From contig CM065325.1 of the NCBI GenBank assembly GCA_033032175.1, positions 11,622,930-11,686,929 of the forward strand: 64,000 nucleotides of DNA, in the 5' to 3' direction. The DNA is from Saturnia japonica. Taxonomy: Eukaryota; Arthropoda; Insecta; Lepidoptera; Saturniidae. This document shows, piece by piece, positions 46,171-57,096 of this stretch. Position 1 is the first letter of the stretch; every line of letters begins with the position of its first letter. Both the position numbers and the translations under genes were made by a program. The notes under the pieces were generated by a model. The model did not search any database, was not told the origin of the DNA, and saw only the letters and a program-made list of their open reading frames with translations.

Positions 46171-48784
46171 TTAAATAAAATATAAACAAAGTAAATTAAA
46201 AATCATAAGCCCCGACACAAATAACTTAGTCATTGAAACCATTCCAATAATCACAAATATGATATCTCTGCTGTAAGGTGGTGAGGAGTGGGGTCAGGTC
46301 AACCTTGCTATGTTCTTCTAATGTCATTGAATGTAACATAATACCTATAAATATTTCGACTCGATCAGACCCGTGGAAGATGCTCACATCTAAGTATTTA
46401 TCACTTCAAATAATCAAAATTGATTCCGCCATTTGAAGGCTAAAATGCCACCGACAGATACAACCTTATCTTATAACAAATAAAACATCAAAAAAACTAT
46501 TCACGTATCTCTTTATAATCAAATGCCCTAGTAAATATTAAACTAATGAAAATTAACGTACCTAATAGGGAATCTCAACTGCATTAGTGTTTAGCATGTC
46601 ATGTCATGTAGATAAAGCCTAAAAACACTACCCTATTGAAAGATACTTTTCCCACACAAGATTATTTAACTATCAACCTTAATTTCTTTTCGTTATGTTA
46701 TCTTTTTGTTGGTCGTATTTAAAATGTACTATGATCGAGCTATTTTCGACGAAACCGAGCGGTAATTTTCTTTACAACGCTCCGATGGTGCGAATAATTG
46801 TGTATGTACAAAGAATTTGACCACCTTACGGAAGACTGACTGCAGTTTGCTTGAAAATAACATGTAAAATTGCTGAGTTCATAATGTAAACTCATGTAAC
46901 AAAAACACTACGACGTAGTTAGTAACATCGAAGCGAAATACCGACCACCTGAGTTACACAAATTGACAGAAATAAATTATTACAAATAAATTAATTAGTC
47001 TTGAAAATTTCTGAATATCAAATAAAATCACTCAACATTCAATCATTTACAACAGTAATTATTTTTACAAATCTTTACATTAATATTACAAAATACTTAT
47101 TTTATTCATATCGATTATTTAATTATAATTATTTATTTTTTATTTTTAATAAATTAATTACTTAAAAGAAAAATAATTTAAATCTGAAGTAACTGAAAAC
47201 CACCTTCGCCTGCCATCTGGCAGTGAGTAGATAAACCTAATTAAGTATCCTATGTTTTCATAGATGTCGCTACTAAAAAATATAATTATGCTATTAGCCG
47301 CTTGAGGCGCATCAATAGTAATGGTACACGTAGCGTCGAGTAGCTAAAGTTATGTTTGAAATGAACAATTAATTATTACTGTTTGGCGTTTTATGTTTGT
47401 ATGCTTTTTAATTTTTAACAATATGTTATTTGATTCACAAGTATGCATACAAAATTTATACATTATAACTAACATGTTGACATTACTTACTGACAGTCAT
47501 GCTCGTCACACAAAAATCCAATTTGTCCTTATATCAAAAAAGTATTTTTTTCACTTAATAGTAAGGCATACCATTGTACTAGGCTACCGGTTGTACCTCC
47601 ATAAAGTCTGAATATAACAAATAGTTAATTTCAGTTAGTTAAAAAAATATAATTACGAGAACAGAAAGCATATTTTATATTACTTATTCTTGTAAATATG
47701 GACTTGTAAAAATATTATTATGATTGATATGCCAATACTAATTTTAACTATAACGTGTACAAGTCATATGCAAAACAAAACAATACAATGAAGCAAAGAT
47801 GCAACAACATGCCTTAAAGTGTGTAAAATAATATTAGAAATGTTTATTGTTGTTATACAGGTTTTTTTTTGTATCGGGACTCCTAAATGTTTTACTTTTT
47901 GATTTTTTTTTTTAATTATTCATTTTAAAATATCACATATATTCTATGAAAACTTCAACCGTCTACTTATATTGATCAAAAGATATAGCGCCTTAAAGGG
48001 AGTACGAATATCGTTAACTTAACAATAGTTTTCCTTCTTTGCGAACGGATTCTTAAAAAAGAAATTATTATCTAATTTTTCCACTAGATTGTTATCCTAA
48101 TCCTAAATAATCCTAAATGTGTTAGGGGGTATCAAGAAACTCCTCCAGACAATACGAAAGTAAACTTTCATGCACTCTGTATACGGTAGGTACGTAAAGC
48201 AAACAAAGAAATTTCGAGAGCGGAGTGTTAAGGCAATTTTGCTCAAATGACGACTGCGAAGAATATACAAGTAGGGATGTACCAAAAAAACGATTAGGTA
48301 CTTTCCACTTCATAAAATAAAGGAATGTTAGATATTTTATAAAGAAATTATTTTCTTTCAAATTAACATTAATAAAGGAATTTTTATAAAACTTTACATA
48401 ATATTTGTTTTTATTGTTAAATAGCAATGGTTAATTGAATAATCGTTACTATGGTATAAATGCATATTTTAAACCACATATATGTAAAAATAATAGAAAA
48501 TATTTTTGTTGATTTATTAGAGAAATCCAATGGTAATTATCTAATAACCATTACCTTTGAATCTGTGTTATAATATAAAACAATACATTCATAAAAACGT
48601 ACTTAAGAAAAAGAAACGAAAAAAATATGTAACCTACCTTTAAGTAATATTACATAATTATAATAAACATAACATTAAAAAAACATTTAGACTTCTAGTT
48701 AGCATTGGCTTAACAAAAGATGTACAAGTACATAAAGGTATGATATTATTATTTCATCAAAAAACATTTATAAAGTGTATAGAC
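46171..48784. other. Unassigned AT-rich stretch
   Basis: About 2.6 kb. Frames of 60-101 codons at 47393 (+) and 48103-48427 (-) are AT-driven, with no domain or splice support. No repeat match was found. Confidence 0.4.
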
Positions 48785-49085
48785 ACATTCCACTAAATGT
48801 ACCCTACGGTTTCATCCGTATTAAATTTATTCGACCAACTCTGTAACGCAGCACCACCAACACACACCTGTATAGTCCAGTACTTGCCTACAGCTTGCCA
48901 TATCGCTTGACATTCACGGTTACTGCGCCGCTCCTTATGGTCATAGAGTGAAGTTATATAACGCATAACTTTGGCCAATAAACAGACTATAAAATGCAAA
49001 AATAATCTTTTATATCTGACTGGCAGTTTCGGAGATCTGCGCGTTCAAACAAATGTCAATCTCATGAGCTTCATAATATTTTATT
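48785..49085 (+). repeat. Dispersed repeat R14
   Basis: Starts CCCTACGGTTTCATCCGTAT and ends GAGTGAAGTTATATAACGCA, then GGCAGTTTCGGAGATCTGCG CGTTCAAACAAA. The ends are those of a common lepidopteran short repeat (head ACGGTTTCA-CCCG, tail GAGATT-GCGCGTTCAAACAAA). It abuts the R1 copy at 49091. Confidence 0.65.
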
Positions 49086-49090
49086 ATAAA

Positions 49091-49450
49091 CTGTATGTGC
49101 CCGCGGCTCCGCTCGCGTGGTCCACAGAGTGTCCGTATTGTGGTGACCCGGCATCCAGACACGGAGGTCATCTGATGGTTGTTTTAAAGATAAAGATGCT
49201 TTTTTCTTTTTGTGTGCGAAACTAATTATTTTTCTAAAATAAAGGAGCCTAAGTTACTCCCTATAACATCAGCAATCAGCCAGAGAAATTCCGGTCAAAA
49301 TCGGTCCAACCGTTTCCGATATTACTCGAAACGAAATTTTTAAATTGTTTTTTTTTTTTTAATTATAAGTCCCGTATATGTACCATATGCATTTATTAAA
49401 AAGCTGTTATTTTACATTACAAACATATACTTCAATTTTATTAGATGCAT
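49091..49450 (+). repeat. Dispersed repeat R1, copy 2
   Basis: CTGTATGTGCCCGCGGCTCC GCTCGCGTGG, GTCCGTATTGTGGTGACCCG, GCCTAAGTTACTCCCTATAA, GTCAAAATCGGTCCAACCG, T run, ATATGCATTTATTAAAAAGC. Confidence 0.8.
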
Positions 49451-49590
49451 CTTGCTTCCATTCGATATTGTTATTATTTTTGATTTAAAACTTTTTCAAT
49501 CGATTCATTTTAAATTAGACGGGGTCCGTTCAGAATCCGGTAAACGAACAATATTAACATTTGAATGACAAACAAACAGATGGACGCAGC

Positions 49591-49618
49591 TGCCGCGCCG
49601 CGCCGCGCCGCGCCGCGC
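49591..49618. repeat. GCCGC pentanucleotide microsatellite
   Basis: Five perfect CGCGC-type units in a row (GCCGCGCCGCGCCGCGCCGC and on), flanked by CGGACCGGTC. It is sharply GC-rich in an AT-rich region. Confidence 0.85.
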
Positions 49619-49732
49619 TCCGGACCGGTCTTCTCTCAGACTTTATGGTATTAAGTTACTTTAATAAAATGATTACTTTAAAGACCTATGATAGTTTAGT
49701 TCTTAGTAAACTCCTTTCTAAATAACATGAAA

Positions 49733-49985
49733 TACCATCTCGCCTGTATCTCCGAAGGTAAGGCAGAGATGTACTAGTGTACACCCACAGTTTGCCGGGT
49801 ATGTTTTTAGATGCCATTGTAATACGGGGCGAGCTCATTGCCATTAATCGGGCACAAAGCCAAACTCCGAGCTAATACTGAGAAAATAATAGAAAAATCT
49901 TATAACACTTTGCTCGACCTAGGAATCGAAACCAAATACCTCCAGCATAGTCATCGTACTTACGACCACTAGGCTAATGAGGCAG
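49733..49985 (-). repeat. SINE-like repeat R11 with tRNA-like head
   Basis: On the plus strand it reads ACCATCTCGCCTGTATCTCC, AGTGTACACCCACAGTTTGCC and GGGCGAGCTCATTGCCATTA, as in 33436. At the far end the minus strand gives TAGCCTAGTGGTCGTAAG (A-box-like, 49963-49977) and GGTTTCGATTCCTAGG (B-box-like, 49919-49933). I infer a tRNA-derived SINE transcribed on the minus strand. Confidence 0.75.
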
Positions 49986-50497
49986 TTTATATATCGCAGG
50001 TTGAAATCCTCGTTCGTAATTACCTACTACTGAATACAAATTTAAACTACAAGTAAAATACAACATAGAAACCTACAAGTCACATACATAATATGTAATA
50101 TAAGATATAAGTAGTGTCCTAAAAATGACAAATACTGCTTACTCCAAGAATGGTATATCGTGATAATATAATTATTTAATTTCTTTTGTTTTTACTATTA
50201 GTTATTTTGAAATATATGTATCTATATACAATCTTTCTACTAAGACCTTCTAAATTTCACTCATTTTTTTAACGGTATTTATTGATATTTGATGCCATGT
50301 TACGTAGGTACCCTTCGATAGATTTCGCAGTCCAAACCTAAGTACATTACAAAATTAAATTAATATTTATTTATTTGTTCAAAGAAATCAACAGCTTTAA
50401 ATTATTCATCACAAAAAATACTTAAAAAATATTAGGTGTGCTAATAATGATTTCAGAATTTATTAACAAAACTAACCCAAACATATATCAAGAGAAT
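49986..50497. other. Unassigned AT-rich stretch
   Basis: Nothing supported. Confidence 0.4.
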
Positions 50498-50652
50498 TTT
50501 TAACAAAAAAGAAAACAAACTTCAATGATTTTGAAGAGTTCCCTGGTGTATCTTCGAAGTTGGAGGTCCAATGTCAATTAAAATGGTTACAATCCATAAA
50601 AATAAAACATTTGAATTGAGTAACGTCCAGTCTTTTGTTGAGGTCAGTTAAA
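50498..50652 (-). repeat. Dispersed repeat R3, minus-strand copy
   Basis: On the minus strand: TTTTTAACTGACCTCAACAA AAGACTGGACG, TTACTCAATTC, TTGACATTGGACCTCCAACT TCGAAGATACACC. It begins exactly where the reverse-transcriptase relic reading stops (50648), in the same orientation. Confidence 0.75.
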
Positions 50653-51285
50653 AAGGGTCGATCTCAAATGGGATCCTTGGGGGACACCAGACGAGACAGT
50701 AAAGAATCTAGAATGTTGTAACCCTATTTTAACAGATTGAGATCGGTTGTCAAGATATGAAAACAACCATCGCAATAAATCTCTATGTATGCCAATGGCT
50801 TCTAACTTTTTTATTAGAATTATATGTGACAGCCGATCGAAACACTTAGGCTGAAACCTATAGAGTGTACTCAGTCTTAGCTCAAACTTAACTCAGCCTT
50901 AAGTTCCGAAATTCAAACTTATAGTCGCAAGCTTAGCATTGGCTCAGCTCTGCCTGAGTAAAGTTCGAGTCATCGAATTCGACGACATATGGAAAACTTG
51001 GTAATAGTGACGTAACAGTGATTTTATACACTTTTTAAATTTACACTTCCTCAGCTAGAGCTGAGCTTAAGCTTAGCGTAACTCGACTATAAATTCGAAA
51101 GCTAAGATTGCGCTGAGTAAATACTTAGCGAAGTTTCAACTAAGCTAAGACTGAGTATGCTCTATAGATTTCATCAGCCTTAGCGTAATCTGTAGAAATA
51201 GTGTCGGCCTGAGAACCATTGTCCATTATGCCAATTAGAAAATTTGTCAGATCTTTTTTCCTTGAACTCGTGATGATTATTAAGT
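50648..51285 (-). pseudogene. Non-LTR reverse transcriptase fragment, interrupted by a MITE
   Basis: On the minus strand, upstream of the MITE: LTNFLIGIMDNGSQADTIST then DYA. Downstream of it: CFDRLSHIILIKKLEAIGIH, LLRWLFSYLDNRSQSV and SSGVPQGSHL. These are motif A (TDYAKxFDR, with the first catalytic Asp) and motif B (SGVPQGS) of jockey/CR1-like reverse transcriptases. The frame stays open from about 51285 to 50648 if the MITE and one TTA are ignored. The YxDD motif and everything after it are missing; repeat R3 follows instead. Confidence 0.85.
50849..51179. mobile_element. PIF/Harbinger-like MITE, 331 bp
   Basis: Ends GGCTGAAACCTATAGAG and CTCTATAGATTTCATCAGCC are inverted copies, and the similarity continues inward (TACTCAGTCTTAGCT). 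TTA flanks both sides (50846-50848 and 51180-51182), the 3-bp target duplication of PIF/Harbinger elements. The interior is rich in CTAAG/CTTAG pieces that can pair. No protein is encoded. It lies inside motif A of the reverse-transcriptase relic. Confidence 0.85.
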
Positions 51286-52149
51286 ATACATATTCGTAAT
51301 AGGGGATATATTTACTTATAAACTATCCATTCGAATAGCTTGCTAAAGACAGGTAAAAGTGACACAGACTGATATGTTTAAATTTAGTGCAGTAAGAGAT
51401 ATTAAATATTTAAAAACATTATCGTTTGTTATTTTTATTCCGGAGATACTTGAATAATTCGGTAGCGAGATAACCGAAATAACCATGGCCCTCGGAGTCA
51501 TTTGGTTTTCTTTATATTAAAACAAAATATTCTAAAAAATCCTTACAGATGTCGACAACATTATCATTAGCAATATAATAAATATTAGTTTAAGTTTTTA
51601 GTAATTGACATTTAATTTGATGTAAATTTTTAATAATAAATTAAATAACTTTTTTATTAAAAATAGTTATAAGTAGATATCTACTTAAAAACAGGTTTAA
51701 TGAAAATTCGTTCAACAATAAAATGAATAAAACGACAAATAAAAATTTAGAACATATACATACTTGTATACTGGTTGTTATTTAGTAGATTTATATAATG
51801 CATTAAATTTTTAAAACTTTTAGTCATTTTTTACATTTTAAAATATAAATCTTGTTCCATCCGATTCACGTAGCGAAGCCAGCGACCAGTTCAGAACGAC
51901 ATGCCAATAACACCCTACCTAAATTCGTACGTTTATATTCTTTTAAAACAATAAGTGAGCAGATTGATAGATAGCTTACATTTTTTAACTGTGTGTAATC
52001 TTTTGTAGACAATTAAGAATTTATACTTTTTCGAGTAAAAAAACTTTGTTAGAAATTTGTAGAAACATATAAACAAACATAATAATATTATGAAAAATTA
52101 AAGTCAATAATATAAAATTATATTATATAATAATTGTCTAACATTATAT
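51286..52149. other. Unassigned AT-rich stretch
   Basis: Nothing supported. Confidence 0.4.
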
Positions 52150-52495
52150 TAATACGTGAAGCAAAAACTTTGTACCCCTTTTTAAGCGTATTGCGTGCAC
52201 GGAAGACAGATTTGGCATGGTTAAAGTTTATATGGAGAAAGAGTGCAGAAATCTAAAATTTGTCTATAATGTCTGTTACTAATATATTAAATTAAATAAA
52301 TTAATACTGCGAATCCTAACCCGACCAGTGCCATTGAACTTAGACCCCCCCCAAACATTGACATTGTCACCCAATGAAAAATGACATAATATTTATTGTT
52401 TAGGTTTATACTGCAAATGTCAAACAGAAAATAGTCTATGATAAAAAATTCGGTGGTCGAATTTCAATCATTAGTGACCACTAGTATAAATAAAA
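52150..52495 (-). repeat. Dispersed repeat R9, minus-strand copy
   Basis: Reverse complement of 24165-24535: AAGCGTATTGCGTGCACGGA, AGACAGATTTGGCATGGTTA, TATTAATACTGCGAATCCTA-like text, ACCAGTGCCATTGAACTTAG, AACAGAAAATAGTCTATGAT, GGTGGTCGAATTTCAATC. Confidence 0.85.
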
Positions 52496-52974
52496 TGACA
52501 AAGGTTTGTCTTCATGCGCGAATCACACAAAAACTACTGGCTAGGTTTTGATCTTTTGTTTTACTAGTTTAATATCACGATATGTTAATTTAATTAAAAT
52601 TTATATTAAAAATAAAGCCGGTAACTGCACCTAAATTTCCGAACGTAAAAACCGGAAAAATTACATCATTTTTTTTTTTTAATTTCACACATAAATCAAA
52701 AGAACTAAGGTTTTAGTAAGGTACTCAAAAGATAAATATTGTCCCAATGTGATATACGAAACACAGACAATACATTTTTTCTATGTGAAAATATGCTGTT
52801 TCCGCAAAAAATTACAAAATCATTTTTCTCGTAAATCATCTACTGGATAGATTTTGATCAATTTTATTTTGTTTTACTTCTTAGATACTTGGTCCTTATC
52901 TAAAAATAATTTCAATACTATCTTCATAAACAATAATTCTGTAGTAGGTACCTAATTGCATGTGAAGCACAGTT
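52496..52974. other. Unassigned AT-rich stretch
   Basis: Fragments such as GCGAATCACACAAAAACTAC suggest decayed short-repeat text; nothing definite. Confidence 0.35.
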
Positions 52975-53165
52975 ATCTATTTATATTATAAACGTGAAAA
53001 GTTTGTATGTTGGTTACTCAATCAATCATAAACAGCTGGCTGGATTTGAATGAAATATAGCACACAGATATGTTATAACCTGGATTAACACATCGAATAC
53101 TTTTTATCCCGGAAAAACAATATTGTTTAAGTTACGCGAGCAGGGTCGCGGGCACAGCTAGCTTA
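52975..53165 (+). repeat. Dispersed repeat R16
   Basis: TATAAACGTGAAAAGTTTGT, GGCTGGATTTGAATGAAATA, TATAACCTGGATTAACACAT, ACTTTTTATCCCGGAAAAAC, ending GTCGCGGGCACAGCTAGCT. I recognise this as a common lepidopteran interspersed repeat; the superfamily is uncertain (the CTAG end would fit a Helitron-like element). Confidence 0.65.
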
Positions 53166-53479
53166 AAATAAAAATCACATAAACCGCATAAGTGGTCATC
53201 AAAGTTATAAACACACTAACCAACAAATAACCGGACAGACGGACGATCCGATCCGAAGGAATAATTCGATAGAACACTAGACAATTAATGGCTTTGATTT
53301 AAAATACTTTTTTCATATAAAAATTAGGTACAATTATGGTACATGTTCTATCATTTTAAAACAACAAATTAAAACATACTCATGACAATTTTTATCAACA
53401 TTAAGTTAACATAAAAAATACATAAATTGAATAAAGTAGATATTATATGACTGGCACAAATAATTATTTTCATTCACGA
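53166..53479. other. Unassigned AT-rich stretch
   Basis: Nothing supported. Confidence 0.4.
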
Positions 53480-53680
53480 TAGAATACAGCTGGGGTTTTT
53501 GGCGAGATCTTGAGCAGTCATGGAGTAGTTTTTATTCTATATTTTGTAATATTGGTGGCATTTTGGAGTGGATAAAAATAAACTGGAAACATGCATTTTT
53601 AGATGTCACAAAAACTCCCCAGATATAATTTTAACAAGGGAGCCACCACCTTGTTCCAGTAATATTTAAAAAATGTTTCG
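53480..53680 (-). repeat. Dispersed repeat R4, minus-strand copy
   Basis: On the minus strand: AACAAGGTGGTGGCTCCCTT, GGGGAGTTTTTGTGACATCT, AAAATGCATGTTTCC, CAAAATGCCACCAATATTAC. Confidence 0.75.
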
Positions 53681-55289
53681 AAGTTGGCCTTAACAATTAC
53701 AACACAAAAATTTTATCCACTGTTTTGTAAAAGAGTGAAAATCGAGACGAAATTACATGTACCTAAAACAAGTATTTTTGTACAGTCACGGCCAAAATAT
53801 GATGGAGAGAATTTTATCAAGAACTTTTATACTAAATTATTTATACGTATATAAAAATACATGTAAGCAGCACTAGATCATATTACTACTAACAATGGAC
53901 AGTCGATAACATTACCAATTGACAAACATTTTCGTATGATACAGAAAACTTTTTCACATCAATATGTAATTCCTTTGATATTTAGCTTGTTAAGTTAATT
54001 GTGAATTAGAGTTAAGGTAGTAATTTATACAATAATAAAATTAGATATAAGTTTTGAAAACTATGTCAGTTTCACCACGTTAATGTTTCATAATACAGTT
54101 AATGTGTTGTGTTATATTGAAAAAAAACTTGTTAATCCAGGCATGCATTCATAATATTGTTAAAATTACATTTAGAAATATCCAAAATATTAATTATTGT
54201 GTTTTGTATAATATAATATAAAGTTTTTAAATTAAAGAATTTCATGTGTATTATTTGCACACTTTTATTGAAGCCCACTTCCTTGGGCAAGTAAGATGAT
54301 GAAACTGAATTTTTACAATGGTTGCGCACATTGTAACAAAAACTCTACACCGCGACGTTGCTACTGTGCCTGTTGTTTTATTGTGATGAAAATAGTCACA
54401 CTCATGTTACGTTACATAATATAATGTATAATTTGTAAGGGGTGTGCACCCTTTGTTAATTTTGTGTACCGCAAAGTATTTTATTAATTTACAGATTTTA
54501 CAAGCCATTGCAGGACAATTATCATACTGAAAAACTTACCTATCATAGCCTACAATATAAAAATATTATTGCCTACGTAATAATATACCGATTTTAGTAT
54601 TAAACATATATTTACTTAACATTTTTGTACTTTCGTAATTCATACATATTATTCGAACTTTATTTGAATTTAATACATTCTACAATTCCTTATATATTTA
54701 CGTCTGTGATTCACGTAAAGAAGGAAAAGTTGTCATATTTTTTTGACCATGGTATGTGGATTCACACTGACCCAACGCGGCATTTCGGTTCCTGTAAAAT
54801 GTATTTTCATTTGTATTTGTAACAAATATACAGAACAATATAAGTAAAACATTATCTGATTGCATTATGTGAATTTTGTGAAACGATATATGAGCTTCAC
54901 ATGATACATTCCTTCACCAACGAGCACTTTGTAGAATTTTCATTGTTATTTCTTTGTTATATCCTAGTATTGCGCAAAAAAAAATTGTTAATTAGATTTA
55001 AAAAAATTTAATCGCTTTTCCACTTAACAGTACCCGTTGAACATGTTCCTTTTTATTACCCTTAGATTGTTCGTACACTAAAAACCGAATAAATCAAAAA
55101 TAACCGATCACAGTACAAAAGCTCATTCAGTATTTAAAAAAAAAACCTGTTCTTATTCATTTTTTTAATACGCATGGAAACCGCGGCGGACGCAGCATCC
55201 GCGCTGATCTGAATATATCCTTTGTCAGTTTTCAAAAGATAATGTGATTTGATAAACCGGTATTTTTATTGTATTTAGGTCACTAACGG
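53681..55289. other. Unassigned AT-rich stretch
   Basis: About 1.6 kb without a supported gene. Frames at 54132 (-) and 54625 (+), 65 codons each, have no domain. 55175-55215 is GC-rich (GAAACCGCGGCGGACGCAGC). Confidence 0.4.
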
Positions 55290-55300
55290 CTAGTTCGCAT
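55290..55300 (+). promoter_or_regulatory. Initiator-like site for the candidate exon
   Basis: CATCTCAGTCAGTTTG contains TCAGTC/TCAGTT, the form of the insect initiator. It lies about 145 bases before the candidate start codon at 55438. No TATA box is obvious. This is an inference from motif and position only. Confidence 0.3.
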
Positions 55301-55437
55301 CTCAGTCAGTTTGATGTGGAATTCTGTGATGTACGATTGTTTAATTTGTAAATAAGTTAACTATTTCTCTGTAACAGTTTTTCTTGTAATTGCGTTTCTT
55401 TAACTTTTACCTCGCCTTCAGCGTTTTTGAATTTAAC

Positions 55438-55460
55438 ATGCCTGCACCTCGAAACATAAG
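55438..55460 (+). CDS. Candidate first coding exon
   Basis: TTTAACATG gives a fair start context; 23 coding bases (MPAPRNI plus AG) lead to a strong donor, AG|GTAAGATTG. The 5' region has an initiator-like motif near 55294 and few upstream ATGs. I recognise no protein from seven residues. If real, the gene continues to the right through a long intron; no second exon was found before 64000. It could equally be chance or a transposon exon. Confidence 0.3.
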
Positions 55461-56026
55461 GTAAGATTGACTTATTTATAGATACATGTAATAGTTTCTA
55501 AGTTACAAAGTACCTATTATATCAATTTTTGAAATTTATATCTTTATGTATTTACCAAAAACATATCCTTGAGAAGTTGTTAAATTTTGTTACAGTATTT
55601 TATTTAAACACAAAATTAACACAAATTCGCGAAATTTGTTCATAAGAACTGAAAATTGTTTTTCAAATTTACTAAAAAAAATTATATGGTTTGTGAGGTC
55701 TTTACGGGACGTCGTAGTCGCACTTCAACAAAGCCCATTAAAATAGATTTAAAAAAATATATTAACACATTCTAGGTTATATTTACGTGAGTATATTCAA
55801 TATTTTCCTTAATTCGTGTCATATACTGAGTTTCGGCCAACTAATTGGTGTCAACATAGTTACTGCAGACGACATCTATACACGTAGGTATTTATGAGAG
55901 AAAATTTGGCTTTTCTTCAATCTCTCAAAGAAATGGTTTATTTTGGCTATTTTTTGAAAAATATCAATTTACGTTACACAGTTACTTATTATTATTTTTA
56001 ATCTTAATATTCATATAGATATGTAA
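55461..56026. other. Unassigned AT-rich stretch
   Basis: Would be intron if the exon at 55438 is real. No feature. Confidence 0.35.
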
Positions 56027-56385
56027 GTACTAGCTGTGCCCACCGCTTCGCTCGCGTGGACGACTGAATGTCGGTATTGTGGTGACCCCGCATCTACTCA
56101 CGGAAGTCTCCCGCCTTGTTAGTTTAAAGATAAAAAAGCTTATTATTAATTATTAGTTGGGGGCACCCTAATACTTTAAAAAAAATTAGCCTAAGTTAAT
56201 CCTTATAACATCAGCTATCTGCCAATGAAAGTCCCGTCAAAATCAGTCGAACAAACAGACAGAATGACAAAACTTTTAAAAATTGTTTTTTTTTTTGTTA
56301 TAATTAGGTACCTGTATATCTACTTTCATATATATTTATTAAAAACCTCTCATTTTAATATTACAAACAGACACTTCAGTTTTAT
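56027..56385 (+). repeat. Dispersed repeat R1, copy 3
   Basis: ACTAGCTGTGCCCACCGCTT CGCTCGCGTGG, GTCGGTATTGTGGTGACCCC, GCCTAAGTTAATCC, GCCAATGAAAGTCCCGTCAA, AATCAGTCGAACAAACAGAC, T run. It is the most complete head of the family, and the ending resembles the other two copies. Confidence 0.8.
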
Positions 56386-57096
56386 CTATTTGTATAGAAT
56401 ATAGGCATAGCAAAAGAATATCCTAAATAAGTCGAAAATGTTCTCATATTTGCCCATCAATGGACTGAAGGTGGCACAAATGAATAAACAGACAAATTCC
56501 TTCTATCGTTCCAGAAAAATTGCAAACAATTATTACCGCCATATTTAAGAATGTATCAAAAAAACGACATAACCGAACAATTAAAGTACATACACCCATT
56601 CAGGTATCGATTTTGCGACCCCCTTTCTCCTATTATTATTTTTTTACATAACAAAGAAGAAAATATAAGGAGGAGTTCGCCGAGGGCAGGCGCCCCTCGG
56701 TGCAAATGTGTGCGTCGCGTCGGGGTTGCGAATAGTGGTGGTGAGCTCGTGTGCGTGAATCTGAGACGATCGACGTTGCGAAATAAGGGGAGTGATTTAT
56801 ATTTGGAATTATGCGTTTTGATACTTCACGGTAACTTTCCAAACCAAGGTTCAGTTACTTAGGTACCCTTGCGACTATTACCTGCCATCTATGCCAAAAA
56901 CTCCGGTGAAAGTGTTAACACCCCTCAGGCAAAGTAAGGCATATTTTTCAACGGAATCTTACCTGATGCTGAATATGGTAACACGCTGAGTCTAGAAGGA
57001 AACATACACTTTAAGCTTATTTAAAATATAATAGGTCCTTACATAAGAAATTAGCGTTTAATATGGAAAAGTTAAAACGAAAAAAAATATGAAATT
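56386..57096. other. Unassigned stretch with a GC-rich hairpin
   Basis: 56670-56780 is GC-rich; CCGAGGGCAGGCGCCCCTCGG (56680-56700) is a tight inverted repeat. A 103-codon frame (+) and a 68-codon frame (-) pass through it and shadow each other. No domain. It may be the 5' end of an unknown retroelement or a regulatory island. Confidence 0.35.
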
